Part shown: positions 20,071 to 29,038 of the stretch, in pieces | How positions within the stretch are numbered: the first letter of the stretch is position 1 | How the letters are laid out: the number at the start of each line of letters is the position of its first letter | Assembly (NCBI RefSeq): GCF_004341945.1 | Contig: NZ_SMBP01000004.1 | Span: 1 to 64,000, forward strand | Reading direction: 5' to 3' | Length of the DNA: 64,000 nt | Source of the DNA: Longicatena caecimuris | GTDB taxonomy: Bacteria > Bacillota_I > Bacilli_A > Erysipelotrichales > Erysipelotrichaceae | Made by a program: the position numbers and the translations under genes | The notes under the pieces: model-generated | Database searches by the model: none | Seen by the model: the letters and a program-made list of their open reading frames with translations, nothing else | Told to the model about the DNA's origin: nothing

Positions 20071-20634
20071 TTAAGATATACGTTTCCAATATACGATGCG
20101 ATCATGAAATATTTCCTTTACTAATTTTAAATAGGTTTCCTCTTTAAAATCAACTCTTGGTACCATGATAAAAGGCTTATGCTTATCCACAAAAAAGACC
20201 ATAATTTCACGTCCGATGACAACTTTTTTGATCACTTCTTGTTTATAGCTCATCATTACATCTTGGCATTCATCACTGATCGTATCCTCGCTTAGTGTTA
20301 CCACTCCATTTTGTTCACGAAGCCCGCAATAACGTTTACGAAATCGCAGTTTGTATATAAATAAGTAACAACCGATGATGCTCCAAAATAAAGCCAAATA
20401 TATAGACAGGGTGAAAATCACCTTATAAAAATCAGAATCTGTTTCTGCCCCAAATAGAATACTTAACATGGATAAAAAAACAGCTGCAAGTGCATAATAA
20501 AAATAATGAAATTTATGTACCACTGCTTTTTTCGTTTTTAATATGTGATTACGTTTTTGCAGGATTTCAAAAAATTCATCACTATAATCATGAACTCTGT
20601 CCTTTTCAAACTGATATTCATATACATATTCCAT
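20071..20634 (-). CDS. Two-TM protein resembling the YcxB family
   Basis: The 187-residue protein has a short N-terminal beta-type segment (YVYEYQFEKDRVHDYSDEF), two closely spaced membrane helices at about 43-90, and a C-terminal soluble part with the pattern ISDECQDVMMSYKQEVIKKVV, then FIMVPRVDF. That order matches the YcxB-like domain of unknown role in Gram-positive bacteria. AGAGGG precedes the ATG. It is separated from the upstream gene by a terminator. Assignment is by overall pattern only. Confidence 0.6.
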   Translation of the reverse strand: MEYVYEYQFEKDRVHDYSDEFFEILQKRNHILKTKKAVVHKFHYFYYALAAVFLSMLSILFGAETDSDFYKVIFTLSIYLALFWSIIGCYLFIYKLRFRKRYCGLREQNGVVTLSEDTISDECQDVMMSYKQEVIKKVVIGREIMVFFVDKHKPFIMVPRVDFKEETYLKLVKEIFHDRIVYWKRIS

Positions 20635-20651
20635 AGTTTTCCCTCTTTTTT

Positions 20652-20683
20652 AAAAAACCTTGAGAATTTCACAAGGTTTTTTT
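20652..20683 (-). terminator. Terminator after the membrane-anchored helical protein
   Basis: AAAACCTTG / CAAGGTTTT stem with flanking A- and T-runs, two bases after the stop of the 20685-21356 gene. Confidence 0.8.
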
Positions 20684-20684
20684 A

Positions 20685-21356
20685 CTAAATCGTGATGTCA
20701 GAACCTAATTTTTCATTTAGCTCATTTACATATTTTTTCGCTAGCTCTACATACATGTTGCCTGGATGAAAACAGCTGATGCTGGAATAGAAATAGGAAC
20801 GAGAACTTTCCCAGTTTTCTAAATAGTAATAAGATAAGCCAATCATATAAGCACTGACGCCCAAGCCAAAGCCCTTCATACGTTTATCTTCAATGGCATC
20901 ATCCATTTCTTTAATTAAATCTGTTCGTTTATTAAAGACAACTTCATAAGACCAATGCTGATACATTTTAAAAGTTTCATCATCAATTGTGTCAATAATC
21001 TCCATCAATTTATCACAATATGCACGATTCTGATTCTGTAAATAAATATGGAAATATAAATCTAAAATTTCTTCTTTATTTTCCATTGTATAATCCTTCG
21101 CCAAGGCCTCTTCCAATGCTTTTTGACGTTCTGCTTCAGGACGGCTACGATAAATAGCTTTTAAGCGATACAATTCACAATTAAATTTGCCAACCGCTTT
21201 CTGATAAGCACCTTTTTCACAAAGCTCAATAACCTTTGCATAATCCTTCCCCTGAATAGCTTTATTTAAACGACCGACAGAGTTTTGTTTATAAATCATA
21301 AAGGCTATAGCAGCCGCAAACAATAAGATAATTACTACATAAGATATTATACTCAT
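20685..21356 (-). CDS. Membrane-anchored protein with TPR-like helices
   Basis: I do not recognise a named family. The 223 residues start with one membrane helix (about 3-22, IISYVVIILLFAAAIAFMIY), after which the chain is entirely helical, with paired-helix spacing (KAIQGKDYAKVIELCEKGAYQKA, IGLSYYYLENWESSRSYFYSS) as in tetratricopeptide repeats. The soluble part should face the cytoplasm or outside depending on helix orientation. It is a single gene with its own terminator, head to head with the ABC exporter gene. Confidence 0.7.
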   Translation of the reverse strand: MSIISYVVIILLFAAAIAFMIYKQNSVGRLNKAIQGKDYAKVIELCEKGAYQKAVGKFNCELYRLKAIYRSRPEAERQKALEEALAKDYTMENKEEILDLYFHIYLQNQNRAYCDKLMEIIDTIDDETFKMYQHWSYEVVFNKRTDLIKEMDDAIEDKRMKGFGLGVSAYMIGLSYYYLENWESSRSYFYSSISCFHPGNMYVELAKKYVNELNEKLGSDITI

Positions 21357-21519
21357 ATTTCTTACCTCTTCTTTTCATTACACCGTTCATATTATAACGT
21401 AATTCACGAAAAATAGGTAGCCTTCCTTTATTTTTTCAATATTTTTTCGGTTGAAAGAGTGGAGGAAACTTAAAAATTGCTTTATAATAAAGCGGTATGT
21501 CAAAGAGGGAGTGATACAT

Positions 21520-23292
21520 ATGCATATTATGAAGAAATTTATGAATTATTATAAACCATATCGTACCGTATTCTTATTAGATATGATATGTGCCTTAGTC
21601 ATTAGTGTTATTGATCTGGCATTCCCCCAGATTTTAAATTACTTAAATAACACATTTTATTTACAGACAAAGGAAGCTATTTTAGATAGTCTGGTTTGGT
21701 TAGGTGTTGGATTATTGATCATGTATATCCTTCGTGCCTTATGTCGCTACTATGTAACAGCACAAGGTCATATTATGGGCGCCCGCATGGAAAGTGATAT
21801 GCGTCAGGATCTGTTTGATCAGTTTGAACGTTTATCTTTTTCCTATTATGATAAAAACAATACCGGAGAAATGATGAGCAAACTGGTTTCGGATTTATTT
21901 GATATCAGCGAATTAGCCCATCATGGCCCGGAAAATGTCTTCATTTCTTTATTAAAAATCTTTGGTTCTTTTATTCTATTGATGTATATTCATGTCGGTT
22001 TGACCTTAATTCTGATCGGTGTAACCATATTAATGTTGATATTCAGTTTATTTCAAAATCGCAAGATGCAGGCAACCTTCATGGATAACCGCCGTAAGAT
22101 TGCTGGTGTAAATGCCAGTTTGCAGGATAGCTTAGCAGGTATTCGTGTCGTGAAGTCCTTTGCGAATGAAGACATTGAACGTGATAAATTTGCCCACAGC
22201 AATCAGATGTTCTTACAGTCAAAGGAAAACAATTATTATCGTATGGGCTTATTCCATGCCGGTAATAATTTCTTTCAGGGTTTGTTGTATTTGACGATTT
22301 TAGTCGCTGGTGGTTATTTCATTGCCATGGGAAATTTAGAACCAGTTGCCTTAGCTACGTATGCACTGTATGTAAATATCTTTGTTGCACCGATTGAAGT
22401 GTTGGTAGAGTTCACGGAAATGTTCCAAAAAGGATTCTCTGGTTTTAAACGTTTCCTTGAAGTAGTAGAAACAAAACCAGACATCGTAGATGCACCAGAT
22501 GCAAAAGAGTTGAAAGAAGTTCATGGTGTCATTGATTATGAAGATGTTTGCTTCTCTTACAATGATGAAGAGAAAGTATTGGATCACATTCACATTCATA
22601 TTGATGCCGGTAAATCCATTGCCCTTGTTGGACCAAGCGGCGGTGGAAAGACAACCATTTGTTCCTTGTTGCCTCGCTTTTATGATGTTACACATGGCTC
22701 TATTAAGGTAGATGGGAAAGATATTCGTTCACTGACCTTGGAAAGTCTGCGCAAAGCGATTGGTATCGTGCAACAGGATGTTTATCTGTTTACCGGCTCT
22801 ATTAAAGAAAACATCGCTTATGGAAAACCCGGAGCAAGTGATGAGGAAATCATTGCCGCTGCTAAAAAAGCAAATATCCATGAATTTATCGTTTCTCTTC
22901 CAGATGGATATGATACCTTTGTAGGAGAGCGTGGCACGCGGTTATCCGGTGGTCAGAAACAACGTATCTCCATTGCCAGAGTCTTTCTAAAAGACCCTAA
23001 GATCTTAATATTAGATGAAGCAACCAGTGCTTTGGATAATGAAAGTGAGCGTCATATTCAAAAAAGTCTGGAAGAGCTGGCAAAGAATCGTACAACCATT
23101 ACGATTGCTCATCGTCTATCAACCATCCGTAATGCTGATGAAATCATCGTCATTTCTGAAAATGGACAGGAAGAACGAGGAACGCATAATGAGTTAATCG
23201 CGTTAAATGGCATTTACGCGAATTATTATCGTTTACAATTTGAAGGTTTAGATTTTGATGAGGATATGACGAAACAAATTCACATGAAATAA
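21520..23292 (+). CDS. ABC exporter, fused membrane and ATPase domains
   Basis: A 590-residue half-transporter of the multidrug/lipid exporter type, expected to act as a homodimer or with a partner not present here. Six membrane helices fill residues 1-310, with the coupling motif FSYYDKNNTGEMMSKLVSD. The ATPase part has Walker A GPSGGGKTT, Q-loop IVQQDVYLF, signature LSGGQKQRISIARV, Walker B ILILDEATSALD and the H-loop IAHRLST. ATG 21520 is chosen because AGGGAG lies 8-9 bases upstream; a longer frame from 21451 has no ribosome site. A TATAAT at 21483 may be the promoter. Confidence 0.93.
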   Translation: MHIMKKFMNYYKPYRTVFLLDMICALVISVIDLAFPQILNYLNNTFYLQTKEAILDSLVWLGVGLLIMYILRALCRYYVTAQGHIMGARMESDMRQDLFDQFERLSFSYYDKNNTGEMMSKLVSDLFDISELAHHGPENVFISLLKIFGSFILLMYIHVGLTLILIGVTILMLIFSLFQNRKMQATFMDNRRKIAGVNASLQDSLAGIRVVKSFANEDIERDKFAHSNQMFLQSKENNYYRMGLFHAGNNFFQGLLYLTILVAGGYFIAMGNLEPVALATYALYVNIFVAPIEVLVEFTEMFQKGFSGFKRFLEVVETKPDIVDAPDAKELKEVHGVIDYEDVCFSYNDEEKVLDHIHIHIDAGKSIALVGPSGGGKTTICSLLPRFYDVTHGSIKVDGKDIRSLTLESLRKAIGIVQQDVYLFTGSIKENIAYGKPGASDEEIIAAAKKANIHEFIVSLPDGYDTFVGERGTRLSGGQKQRISIARVFLKDPKILILDEATSALDNESERHIQKSLEELAKNRTTITIAHRLSTIRNADEIIVISENGQEERGTHNELIALNGIYANYYRLQFEGLDFDEDMTKQIHMK

Positions 23293-23356
23293 AATGGGAT
23301 ATATTCTCCATATCCTAGGCTGCTGTTTTTTGATGTCAGCCAGATCTTTACATATT

Positions 23357-23422
23357 AAAAAACGTATTTCATATTTAGAAGTGAAGAAAATTGCGACACT
23401 TGCTAAAGAAATACGTTTTTTT
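23357..23422. terminator. Long bidirectional terminator between ABC exporter and TauE genes
   Basis: AAAAAACGTATTTC pairs perfectly with GAAATACGTTTTTT across a 37-base loop; both strands end in U-runs. It serves the two converging genes. Confidence 0.75.
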
Positions 23423-23423
23423 A

Positions 23424-24194
23424 TTATTGTAAGAAATTTACAGTCATAATGGCAATACCGAGAACTGTCAAAACAACACCAGTAGCACGATTTAAGGTAA
23501 TCGGTTTTGCCTTATTGGCAAATTTAGCAGCTACTCTTGCCCATAACAAGGTAGATAAGATACAAAACAACATTGCCCACCAGTCTGGTGCTCCTCCAAT
23601 AGTAAAATGTGAAACAGCCCCGGTAAAGGCAGTGAAGGTCATGATGAAGACACTGGTTCCAACAGCTGTCTTTAATTCATATCCTAAAACACTTGTTAGA
23701 ATTAACAGCATCATCATACCGCCACCGGCACCGATGAAACCACAGATAAAGCCAATCAAAATGCCACACAGTACCGATTGCCCAAAGCGTTTTTTGGGTT
23801 CTATATCTCCCATTGATTCTTTTGTCGTCATCACCGGTCGCACAATAAATTTAATACCTAATAAAAACGTCATAAAGACCGAGAAACCGCCCATAGCTGT
23901 GTTCGGCACTAAAGAAGATATCCAACTGCCCACCATTGTGAAGATTAATACCGTCACCATCATAACCAAGCCGTTTTTAATATCCAAATTCTTATTTTTA
24001 CCATACGTGTAGGCACTGACAGCACTTGCTAATACATCACTGGATAAGGCGATGCCAACTGCCTCATATGCCGGCATGCCTAAAAATGTAATCAGCATGG
24101 GACTGATGACTGCCGCAGCACTCATTCCTGCAAATCCCGTACCAAGACCGGCACCAATACCGGCTATAAAACAAACGATAAACTTCATCAGCAT
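23424..24194 (-). CDS. TauE/SafE family sulfite or organic anion exporter
   Basis: A 256-residue permease with about eight membrane helices in two repeats; each half carries the family loop with small residues (GAGLGTGFAGMSAAAVISP and GFICGFIGAGGGMMML). TauE/SafE proteins export sulfite, sulfoacetate or related anions; the substrate here is unknown. The ATG overlaps the end of the upstream MarR gene by seven bases, so the two are one operon, and the MarR protein probably controls the pump. Confidence 0.88.
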   Translation of the reverse strand: MLMKFIVCFIAGIGAGLGTGFAGMSAAAVISPMLITFLGMPAYEAVGIALSSDVLASAVSAYTYGKNKNLDIKNGLVMMVTVLIFTMVGSWISSLVPNTAMGGFSVFMTFLLGIKFIVRPVMTTKESMGDIEPKKRFGQSVLCGILIGFICGFIGAGGGMMMLLILTSVLGYELKTAVGTSVFIMTFTAFTGAVSHFTIGGAPDWWAMLFCILSTLLWARVAAKFANKAKPITLNRATGVVLTVLGIAIMTVNFLQ

Positions 24195-24631
24195 GTTTCT
24201 TCTTCCTCCTTTAAAGCTGCTTTTACATTTTCATTCATCCGCCGAAAAGTGTCTTTCATCCTCTTTAACTCTTCTTCGCTAAAGTTCTTTAACAAACGCT
24301 TTTGAAACCGTTCCTGTGCTTTTCGACCATCGGCAATTACTTTATCAGCCTTTGCTAACATATGCAAATATATCGTCTTATGATTGCCTTCTTGATAATA
24401 TTTTTCAATATATCCCTGTTCCTCTAAAAATTTTAAGGATGTTGAAACATGTGATTTCGTTAATTTACGACGTTGGACGATATCCGTCGCATTTTGACAT
24501 TGTGGATGATTGGCCAGGAATAATAAAATATCGACATCCATTTTATGTAGGTCATAACGTTTGCAAACATTATGCAATTCCTTCTCATACAACCGTTTCC
24601 ATAAATCAAGAATCTCTAAAAATTCCAACAT
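24188..24631 (-). CDS. MarR family transcriptional regulator
   Basis: The 147 residues have the MarR winged-helix order: N-terminal dimer helix, HKMDVDILLFLANHP, recognition helix region LTKSHVSTSLKFLEEQGYIEK, and wing YYQEGNHKTIYLHM, then a charged C-terminal dimer helix. The sequence lacks the cysteines of thiol-sensing members except a C-terminal one and two in the N-terminal half. It is the first gene of the marR-tauE operon. A near-perfect promoter with a palindrome over its start lies directly upstream and suggests autorepression. Confidence 0.9.
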   Translation of the reverse strand: MLEFLEILDLWKRLYEKELHNVCKRYDLHKMDVDILLFLANHPQCQNATDIVQRRKLTKSHVSTSLKFLEEQGYIEKYYQEGNHKTIYLHMLAKADKVIADGRKAQERFQKRLLKNFSEEELKRMKDTFRRMNENVKAALKEEEETC

Positions 24632-24647
24632 GTGATCTCACCTCTTT

Positions 24648-24692
24648 GTTCTATTTAGAACTATATGATACCATGGTTAACTTTTTTGTCAA
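24648..24692 (-). promoter_or_regulatory. marR-tauE promoter with palindromic operator
   Basis: TTGACA (24692-24687), 16-base spacer and TATCAT (24670-24665) on the minus strand. A perfect inverted repeat GTTCTA-TT-TAGAAC (24648-24661) covers the transcription start. A second dyad, ACCATGGT, lies in the spacer at about 24671-24677. Either could bind MarR. Confidence 0.65.
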
Positions 24693-24765
24693 GCTATAAA
24701 TTCATCAGATAAACTATACATGTACATCTGCATATACTTTTTCGTAGCTTCTTCTTTTTGACAAA

Positions 24766-24803
24766 GAAAAAATCCTATTCATGGATAACACCCATAAATA
24801 GGA
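24766..24803 (-). terminator. Terminator of the two-component operon
   Basis: TCCTATT-ATGG / CCAT-AATAGGA stem followed by TTTTTT on the minus strand, about 60 bases after the histidine kinase stop. Confidence 0.75.
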
Positions 24804-24863
24804 CAATTATTAGATTCTCATTGCGAAAAAGACAGTGCACCTTGCGCTATCCTAATCTCTTAC

Positions 24864-26423
24864 TTATGCTATCTTTTCATGATCCGCTATACATAAAGGC
24901 AATGTGAACCAGAACGTCGTACCTTGACCTCGTTTACTAATTACCCCGTATTCAGCCTTATGTAATTCTAAAATCGCTTTCACGATACTAAGACCTAATC
25001 CGCTTCCTATTTTAGAGCGTACATGTGTTTTATCCACTTTATAATAACGTTCCCAGATATAAGGCAGCTGTTCTTTTTCAATCCCTTCACCATGATCCAT
25101 CACTTCAATGCGTACTCGATCTTTTTCAATGAGCTGACGGACATATATCTTATGATCATCTCCACAATAATTAATGGCATTGTTTATCAGATTATATATC
25201 ACCTGATTAATTTTAATGATATCTGCTTTAACAAAAACCGGTTTATCATACTGAAACTGAATTGTAAAATCTTTATTTGTCAGCAGTTTATCATATCGGG
25301 CGATAATATGTTCAATTTCTTCTGTTATATTAAAGCTACTGCTATTAATTTCTTGAGCACCGGCTTGTAACTTAGATAAATCCAACATATCATTTACTAA
25401 ATTGGTCAGCCTTTTCGTTTCGTCAATGATAATCTGCACATTTTCTGCCGTATTTTCACCAGGAATATCTCGCATAACTTCACCATAACCACTAATCATT
25501 GTCAGCGGCGTTCGCAAATCATGACTCATATTTGCGATTAATTCCCTGCGCAAGCTTTCAACCTTTGACAGCTCTTTCGCCGCATAATTCAAGGTGTTGC
25601 TGAGCTCTTCAATTTCCAGATAGCCTTTCCCCTTAAAAGCTACATCATATCGTCCTTTCGCAAGTATCTTGGCGCCATCATTGATTTCAATAATCGGCGT
25701 AGCTATTTTACGAGATAAATACATCGCTAAAAGCGACGCGATTAGAATGAGAATTACGGCAATGATAAGAAACTGTGTCTGAATCGTTTCGATGGTGGCA
25801 TTCACTGGTGTCAGCTGTGCATTGACCACAATGGTTTTTATACTTTTATCTGCCTGCATGACTACACTGATATATGTCATCATTTGGGCATTTTTATTAG
25901 ATGGTAATAGCTTTCGAAGCTTTTTCTCATCATAAGGTGTATTTAAGATACTATGATAGCGATCCGTTAGTTCTACTTCTTCTTTGAAATTAAAATCCTC
26001 TTTATTCGCAGATTCTTCTAATAAAGTAGAAGCAGTACCATCATGTTCCTTCGCCTCTTTTTGTAGCTTAGCAATGATATCCATGTGCTTTTTCATGCTA
26101 AACTCGGTAATGCCACAGCGAGGATCTCCTTTTCCACTACTGGAATATAATGGTGTTTCATTTTCATTCTCATAAACAATGACACAGAATTCATTTTCTT
26201 TGATAATCGCATCAATTTCATCCTTATAATTCTCATTATTTATTACCTGATTGATATCACTTGCAGCATCTTTTACGGAACGTGATTTGATCAACACATA
26301 AAATTTTTCTAAGAAAAAAACCTGAAAAAGCCACAGTACCAAAATGATGATGGCAATAAAGACTAGTAAACTGCCGAAAATTTTCCATTTGATACTGGTA
26401 TCTTTTCTATTGTTTGCCTTCAA
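24864..26423 (-). CDS. Membrane sensor histidine kinase
   Basis: The 519-residue protein has a first membrane helix at about 15-36, an extracellular sensor region of some 175 residues, a second helix at about 213-235, a HAMP linker (MYLSRKIATPIIEINDGAK), a HisKA domain with the phospho-histidine in MSHDLRTPLT, and a HATPase domain with N box (INNAINY), DHGEGI and GSGLGLSIVKAI. The extracellular domain does not resemble PAS or other sensors that I know. The gene overlaps the response-regulator gene by 17 bases. The signal is unknown; by architecture it belongs to the PhoR/WalK-like group. Confidence 0.93.
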   Translation of the reverse strand: MKANNRKDTSIKWKIFGSLLVFIAIIILVLWLFQVFFLEKFYVLIKSRSVKDAASDINQVINNENYKDEIDAIIKENEFCVIVYENENETPLYSSSGKGDPRCGITEFSMKKHMDIIAKLQKEAKEHDGTASTLLEESANKEDFNFKEEVELTDRYHSILNTPYDEKKLRKLLPSNKNAQMMTYISVVMQADKSIKTIVVNAQLTPVNATIETIQTQFLIIAVILILIASLLAMYLSRKIATPIIEINDGAKILAKGRYDVAFKGKGYLEIEELSNTLNYAAKELSKVESLRRELIANMSHDLRTPLTMISGYGEVMRDIPGENTAENVQIIIDETKRLTNLVNDMLDLSKLQAGAQEINSSSFNITEEIEHIIARYDKLLTNKDFTIQFQYDKPVFVKADIIKINQVIYNLINNAINYCGDDHKIYVRQLIEKDRVRIEVMDHGEGIEKEQLPYIWERYYKVDKTHVRSKIGSGLGLSIVKAILELHKAEYGVISKRGQGTTFWFTLPLCIADHEKIA

Positions 26424-27087
26424 AACGATAACCTACCCCACGTAAGGTAACGATTGTAGAACTATAAATTCCCAGGCTTTTTCTTAATAATTTAATATGT
26501 GTATCTAACGTGCGATCGTCACCGTAAAAATCATATCCCCATACATCATGAATCAGCTGTTCTCTTGTTAAGGCAATGCCTTCATTACGCACCATGTAAA
26601 ACAGCAGAACATATTCCTTAGGCGACATTTCGCTTTCTTTCTCATTTATGAATACCTTTCTGGCTGTAAAATCGATACGTAAGCCTTCATATTCATACAC
26701 GTCCTTATGTTTTTTATCCTCTTCTCCATGAACTCTTTTTAAAATCGCATTGACGCGCATCATCAGCTCTTTCGGTGAAAAAGGTTTAACGACATAATCA
26801 TCAATCCCTGTTTCAAAACCATGAATACGATCATACTCTTCTCCACGCGCGGAAAGCATAATAACCGGAGTAGAAGCCTCTTCACGTATCTTTTTCACTG
26901 CTGAAAATCCATCGAGATTAGGCATCATGATATCCATGATAATCAAATCAAACTGATCTTTTCGACATTTCTCAATCGCGTCCATGCCATCCACTGCCTC
27001 AGCGATTTCATATCCTTCAAATTCCCCATATTTCCGAATGATGTTACGTATTTGCGCTTCATCATCAACGACCAACAGCTTGCTCAT
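26407..27087 (-). CDS. OmpR/PhoB family response regulator
   Basis: Partner of the adjacent kinase. The 226 residues contain a receiver domain with the acidic pair VVDDE, phospho-acceptor D52 in IIMDIMMPNLDG and lysine in VVKPFSP, then a winged-helix DNA-binding domain with LTREQLIHDVWGYDFYGDDRTLDTHI and the C-terminal RGVGYRFE hairpin. The sequence before its start shows no strong -35/-10 pair. The regulon cannot be told from this window. Confidence 0.95.
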   Translation of the reverse strand: MSKLLVVDDEAQIRNIIRKYGEFEGYEIAEAVDGMDAIEKCRKDQFDLIIMDIMMPNLDGFSAVKKIREEASTPVIMLSARGEEYDRIHGFETGIDDYVVKPFSPKELMMRVNAILKRVHGEEDKKHKDVYEYEGLRIDFTARKVFINEKESEMSPKEYVLLFYMVRNEGIALTREQLIHDVWGYDFYGDDRTLDTHIKLLRKSLGIYSSTIVTLRGVGYRFEGKQ

Positions 27088-27194
27088 GTTATCACCTCTA
27101 TGTTCATTATAACGTGTTTTTGACGTTGCTGTGTGAATGTTTCATGAATTTCTTACGTTATACAAGTGATAATGAAAGCAAAGGATCATGGATC

Positions 27195-27893
27195 CTATTC
27201 CTCCATAAAATACCAATAAGTCAGTTTCTCAGAAGTTTTCATACCGGCTTTCTTTTGCATCTGTAAGCTGATGATATTGTCTTCAACAATTTCGCCATAA
27301 GGAATACGTCCCTTTAACATTTGTGATTGTACTGCCCGTTGTAATAATGCGGTTGCAATACCTTTTCTTTGATATTCTTGCTTTACTTCTAATAGACCAA
27401 TACTTTCTTCTTCATGCACACCAATAAAGCCACAAAGGATTTCTTTATCAAAGACAGCAAACATGTCATCATTTAGACATTCTTTTATATATTCCACTGT
27501 TGCCAAAGAAGGCATGGAGTGCTTATATAAAGCAATAATTTCTGGTATATATGCTTCTGTCAGCGTTTGCATGGTAAAACCATGAGGAAGCTTAACTTGC
27601 GGTAATGTTTTTTCGATATAAGCACTGTGATAACAACGTAGTTCACAGGTGATATGGTATTGTTGTTGAATAAAACGATCGGTATACATATCATGTGCCA
27701 CCAAAATAGCAAAAGAGGAAGGAAGATGTGCTACAACAGCTTTTGCACTTGCTTCATTCTCGGCAGCACAATATAACATATGTGATTTCGGACTCTCTAC
27801 TAATAATCCATGGCTATCTTCATAATAAATCTTACCTTTCTTTCGTCGACATTCTAACATATCGGCATATAAGATACGATCTTCAAGCTTCAT
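27195..27893 (-). CDS. GNAT family N-acetyltransferase
   Basis: Transfers an acetyl group from acetyl-CoA to an unidentified amine. The 232 residues carry a GNAT domain in the second half: FAVFDKEILCGFIGVHEEES, the beta4-alpha3 CoA-binding stretch LLEVKQEYQRKGIATALLQRAV (Q-x-x-G-x-A) and IVEDNIISLQMQKKAGM near the end. The N-terminal 100 residues are a divergent half-domain, as in tandem GNAT proteins. It is a single gene, downstream of the two-component genes but separated from them by about 100 bases. Confidence 0.85.
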   Translation of the reverse strand: MKLEDRILYADMLECRRKKGKIYYEDSHGLLVESPKSHMLYCAAENEASAKAVVAHLPSSFAILVAHDMYTDRFIQQQYHITCELRCYHSAYIEKTLPQVKLPHGFTMQTLTEAYIPEIIALYKHSMPSLATVEYIKECLNDDMFAVFDKEILCGFIGVHEEESIGLLEVKQEYQRKGIATALLQRAVQSQMLKGRIPYGEIVEDNIISLQMQKKAGMKTSEKLTYWYFMEE

Positions 27894-28028
27894 GCATCTA
27901 ACCTCCTTTTTCCTATGAAATTAAAACCATAGTTCTTTTATACTATCTTTTGATATAGGATATGACATCATTTATTTACCTGTTTTCTGAATAGTGCTTT
28001 CCTTTATCCGTTGGCACACCATAACGAA

Positions 28029-28049
28029 TAAAAAAGTGTCTTCTCACTT
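28029..28049 (-). terminator. Weak terminator after rsmI
   Basis: AAGTG / CACTT stem with a six-base loop and a U-run on the minus strand, about 125 bases beyond the rsmI stop. The rest of the 27894-28171 gap shows no gene. Confidence 0.45.
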
Positions 28050-28171
28050 AAGCTTCCTACTCAAGAATAGATAAATTAGAAGTAAATCATCATATCGTTT
28101 TTGAAATAATGGTAACCCTTTTTTACCTAAGGTGAGTATGGACTTCGCTTCGTGATAAGACACGCATTCCT

Positions 28172-29029
28172 TTAGCTTAAGCCATGGAACTCTTTATATA
28201 AATCGTTCTTAGAAAGACCTCTTTCTTTCGCGACTCTTTTTATTGCTTCATTGGTCGTTAAACCACCATCAATATATGTTTTGATCTGATCGTGGACCAA
28301 AGGCATTGCCTGATCTTCACCGGGGTCTTTTTCTTCTTTGCTGCCTTCGATAATGACAACCATTTCCCCTTTTAATTCCTCGACAACCTCCAGCAATTCC
28401 TCAATCGTGCCACGTAAGAACTCTTCATGCTTCTTCGTTAATTCTCTTGCCAGACACATTTGACGATTCCCCAACACCTCTTTACAGCTTTCCAGCATTT
28501 TACGAATACGGTGGGGAGCTTCATAAAAGACAAGGGTGAAAGGATAATACTTCAAATCATGCAGTTCCCGAATACGTTCTTTTTCGGATGCCTTCAAAAA
28601 GCCGTAAAACAAGAAATGCTGTGTATCTAAGCCACTGCATACCAAAGCATTTAACATAGCATTGCTGCCGGAAACAGGAATAACACTATAACCTGCTTCA
28701 ATCACCATCTTACATACGATACTGCCAGGATCAGAGATCAAAGGATAACCTGCATCTGAAACAATTGCAATGGAATTCCCCTGATCTAGCAAATCCACTA
28801 ACCCCTTAGCACTTTGCAGTTCATTATGCTGATGATGAGAAAGCAGTCTGGTCTTAATACCAAAATGTGTCAATAGTTTCATCGTATTGCGGGTATCCTC
28901 AGCTGCTATGACATCAACGCTTGCTAAGATAGAAATGGCTCTTGGTGTCATTTCTTCAAGATTTCCGATAGGCGTAGCCACCAAATATAATGCCGGTTTC
29001 TTTTGTTCAAAGCTTTTTTGTCTGTTCAT
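28172..29029 (-). CDS. rsmI: 16S rRNA (cytidine-1402-2'-O)-methyltransferase
   Basis: Methylates the ribose of C1402 in the decoding centre. The 285-residue protein has the tetrapyrrole-methylase fold: LYLVATPIGNLEEMTPRA, AEDTRNTMKLL, the SAM-binding AIVSDAGYPLISDPG and VIPVSGSNAMLNAL. The start at ATG 29029 is preferred over a GTG at 29038 because AGGTGA lies seven bases before it. Last gene of the tmk-holB-ricT-rsmI cluster, the same relative order as in Bacillus. Confidence 0.95.
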   Translation of the reverse strand: MNRQKSFEQKKPALYLVATPIGNLEEMTPRAISILASVDVIAAEDTRNTMKLLTHFGIKTRLLSHHQHNELQSAKGLVDLLDQGNSIAIVSDAGYPLISDPGSIVCKMVIEAGYSVIPVSGSNAMLNALVCSGLDTQHFLFYGFLKASEKERIRELHDLKYYPFTLVFYEAPHRIRKMLESCKEVLGNRQMCLARELTKKHEEFLRGTIEELLEVVEELKGEMVVIIEGSKEEKDPGEDQAMPLVHDQIKTYIDGGLTTNEAIKRVAKERGLSKNDLYKEFHGLS

Positions 29030-29038
29030 GTTTGTCAC

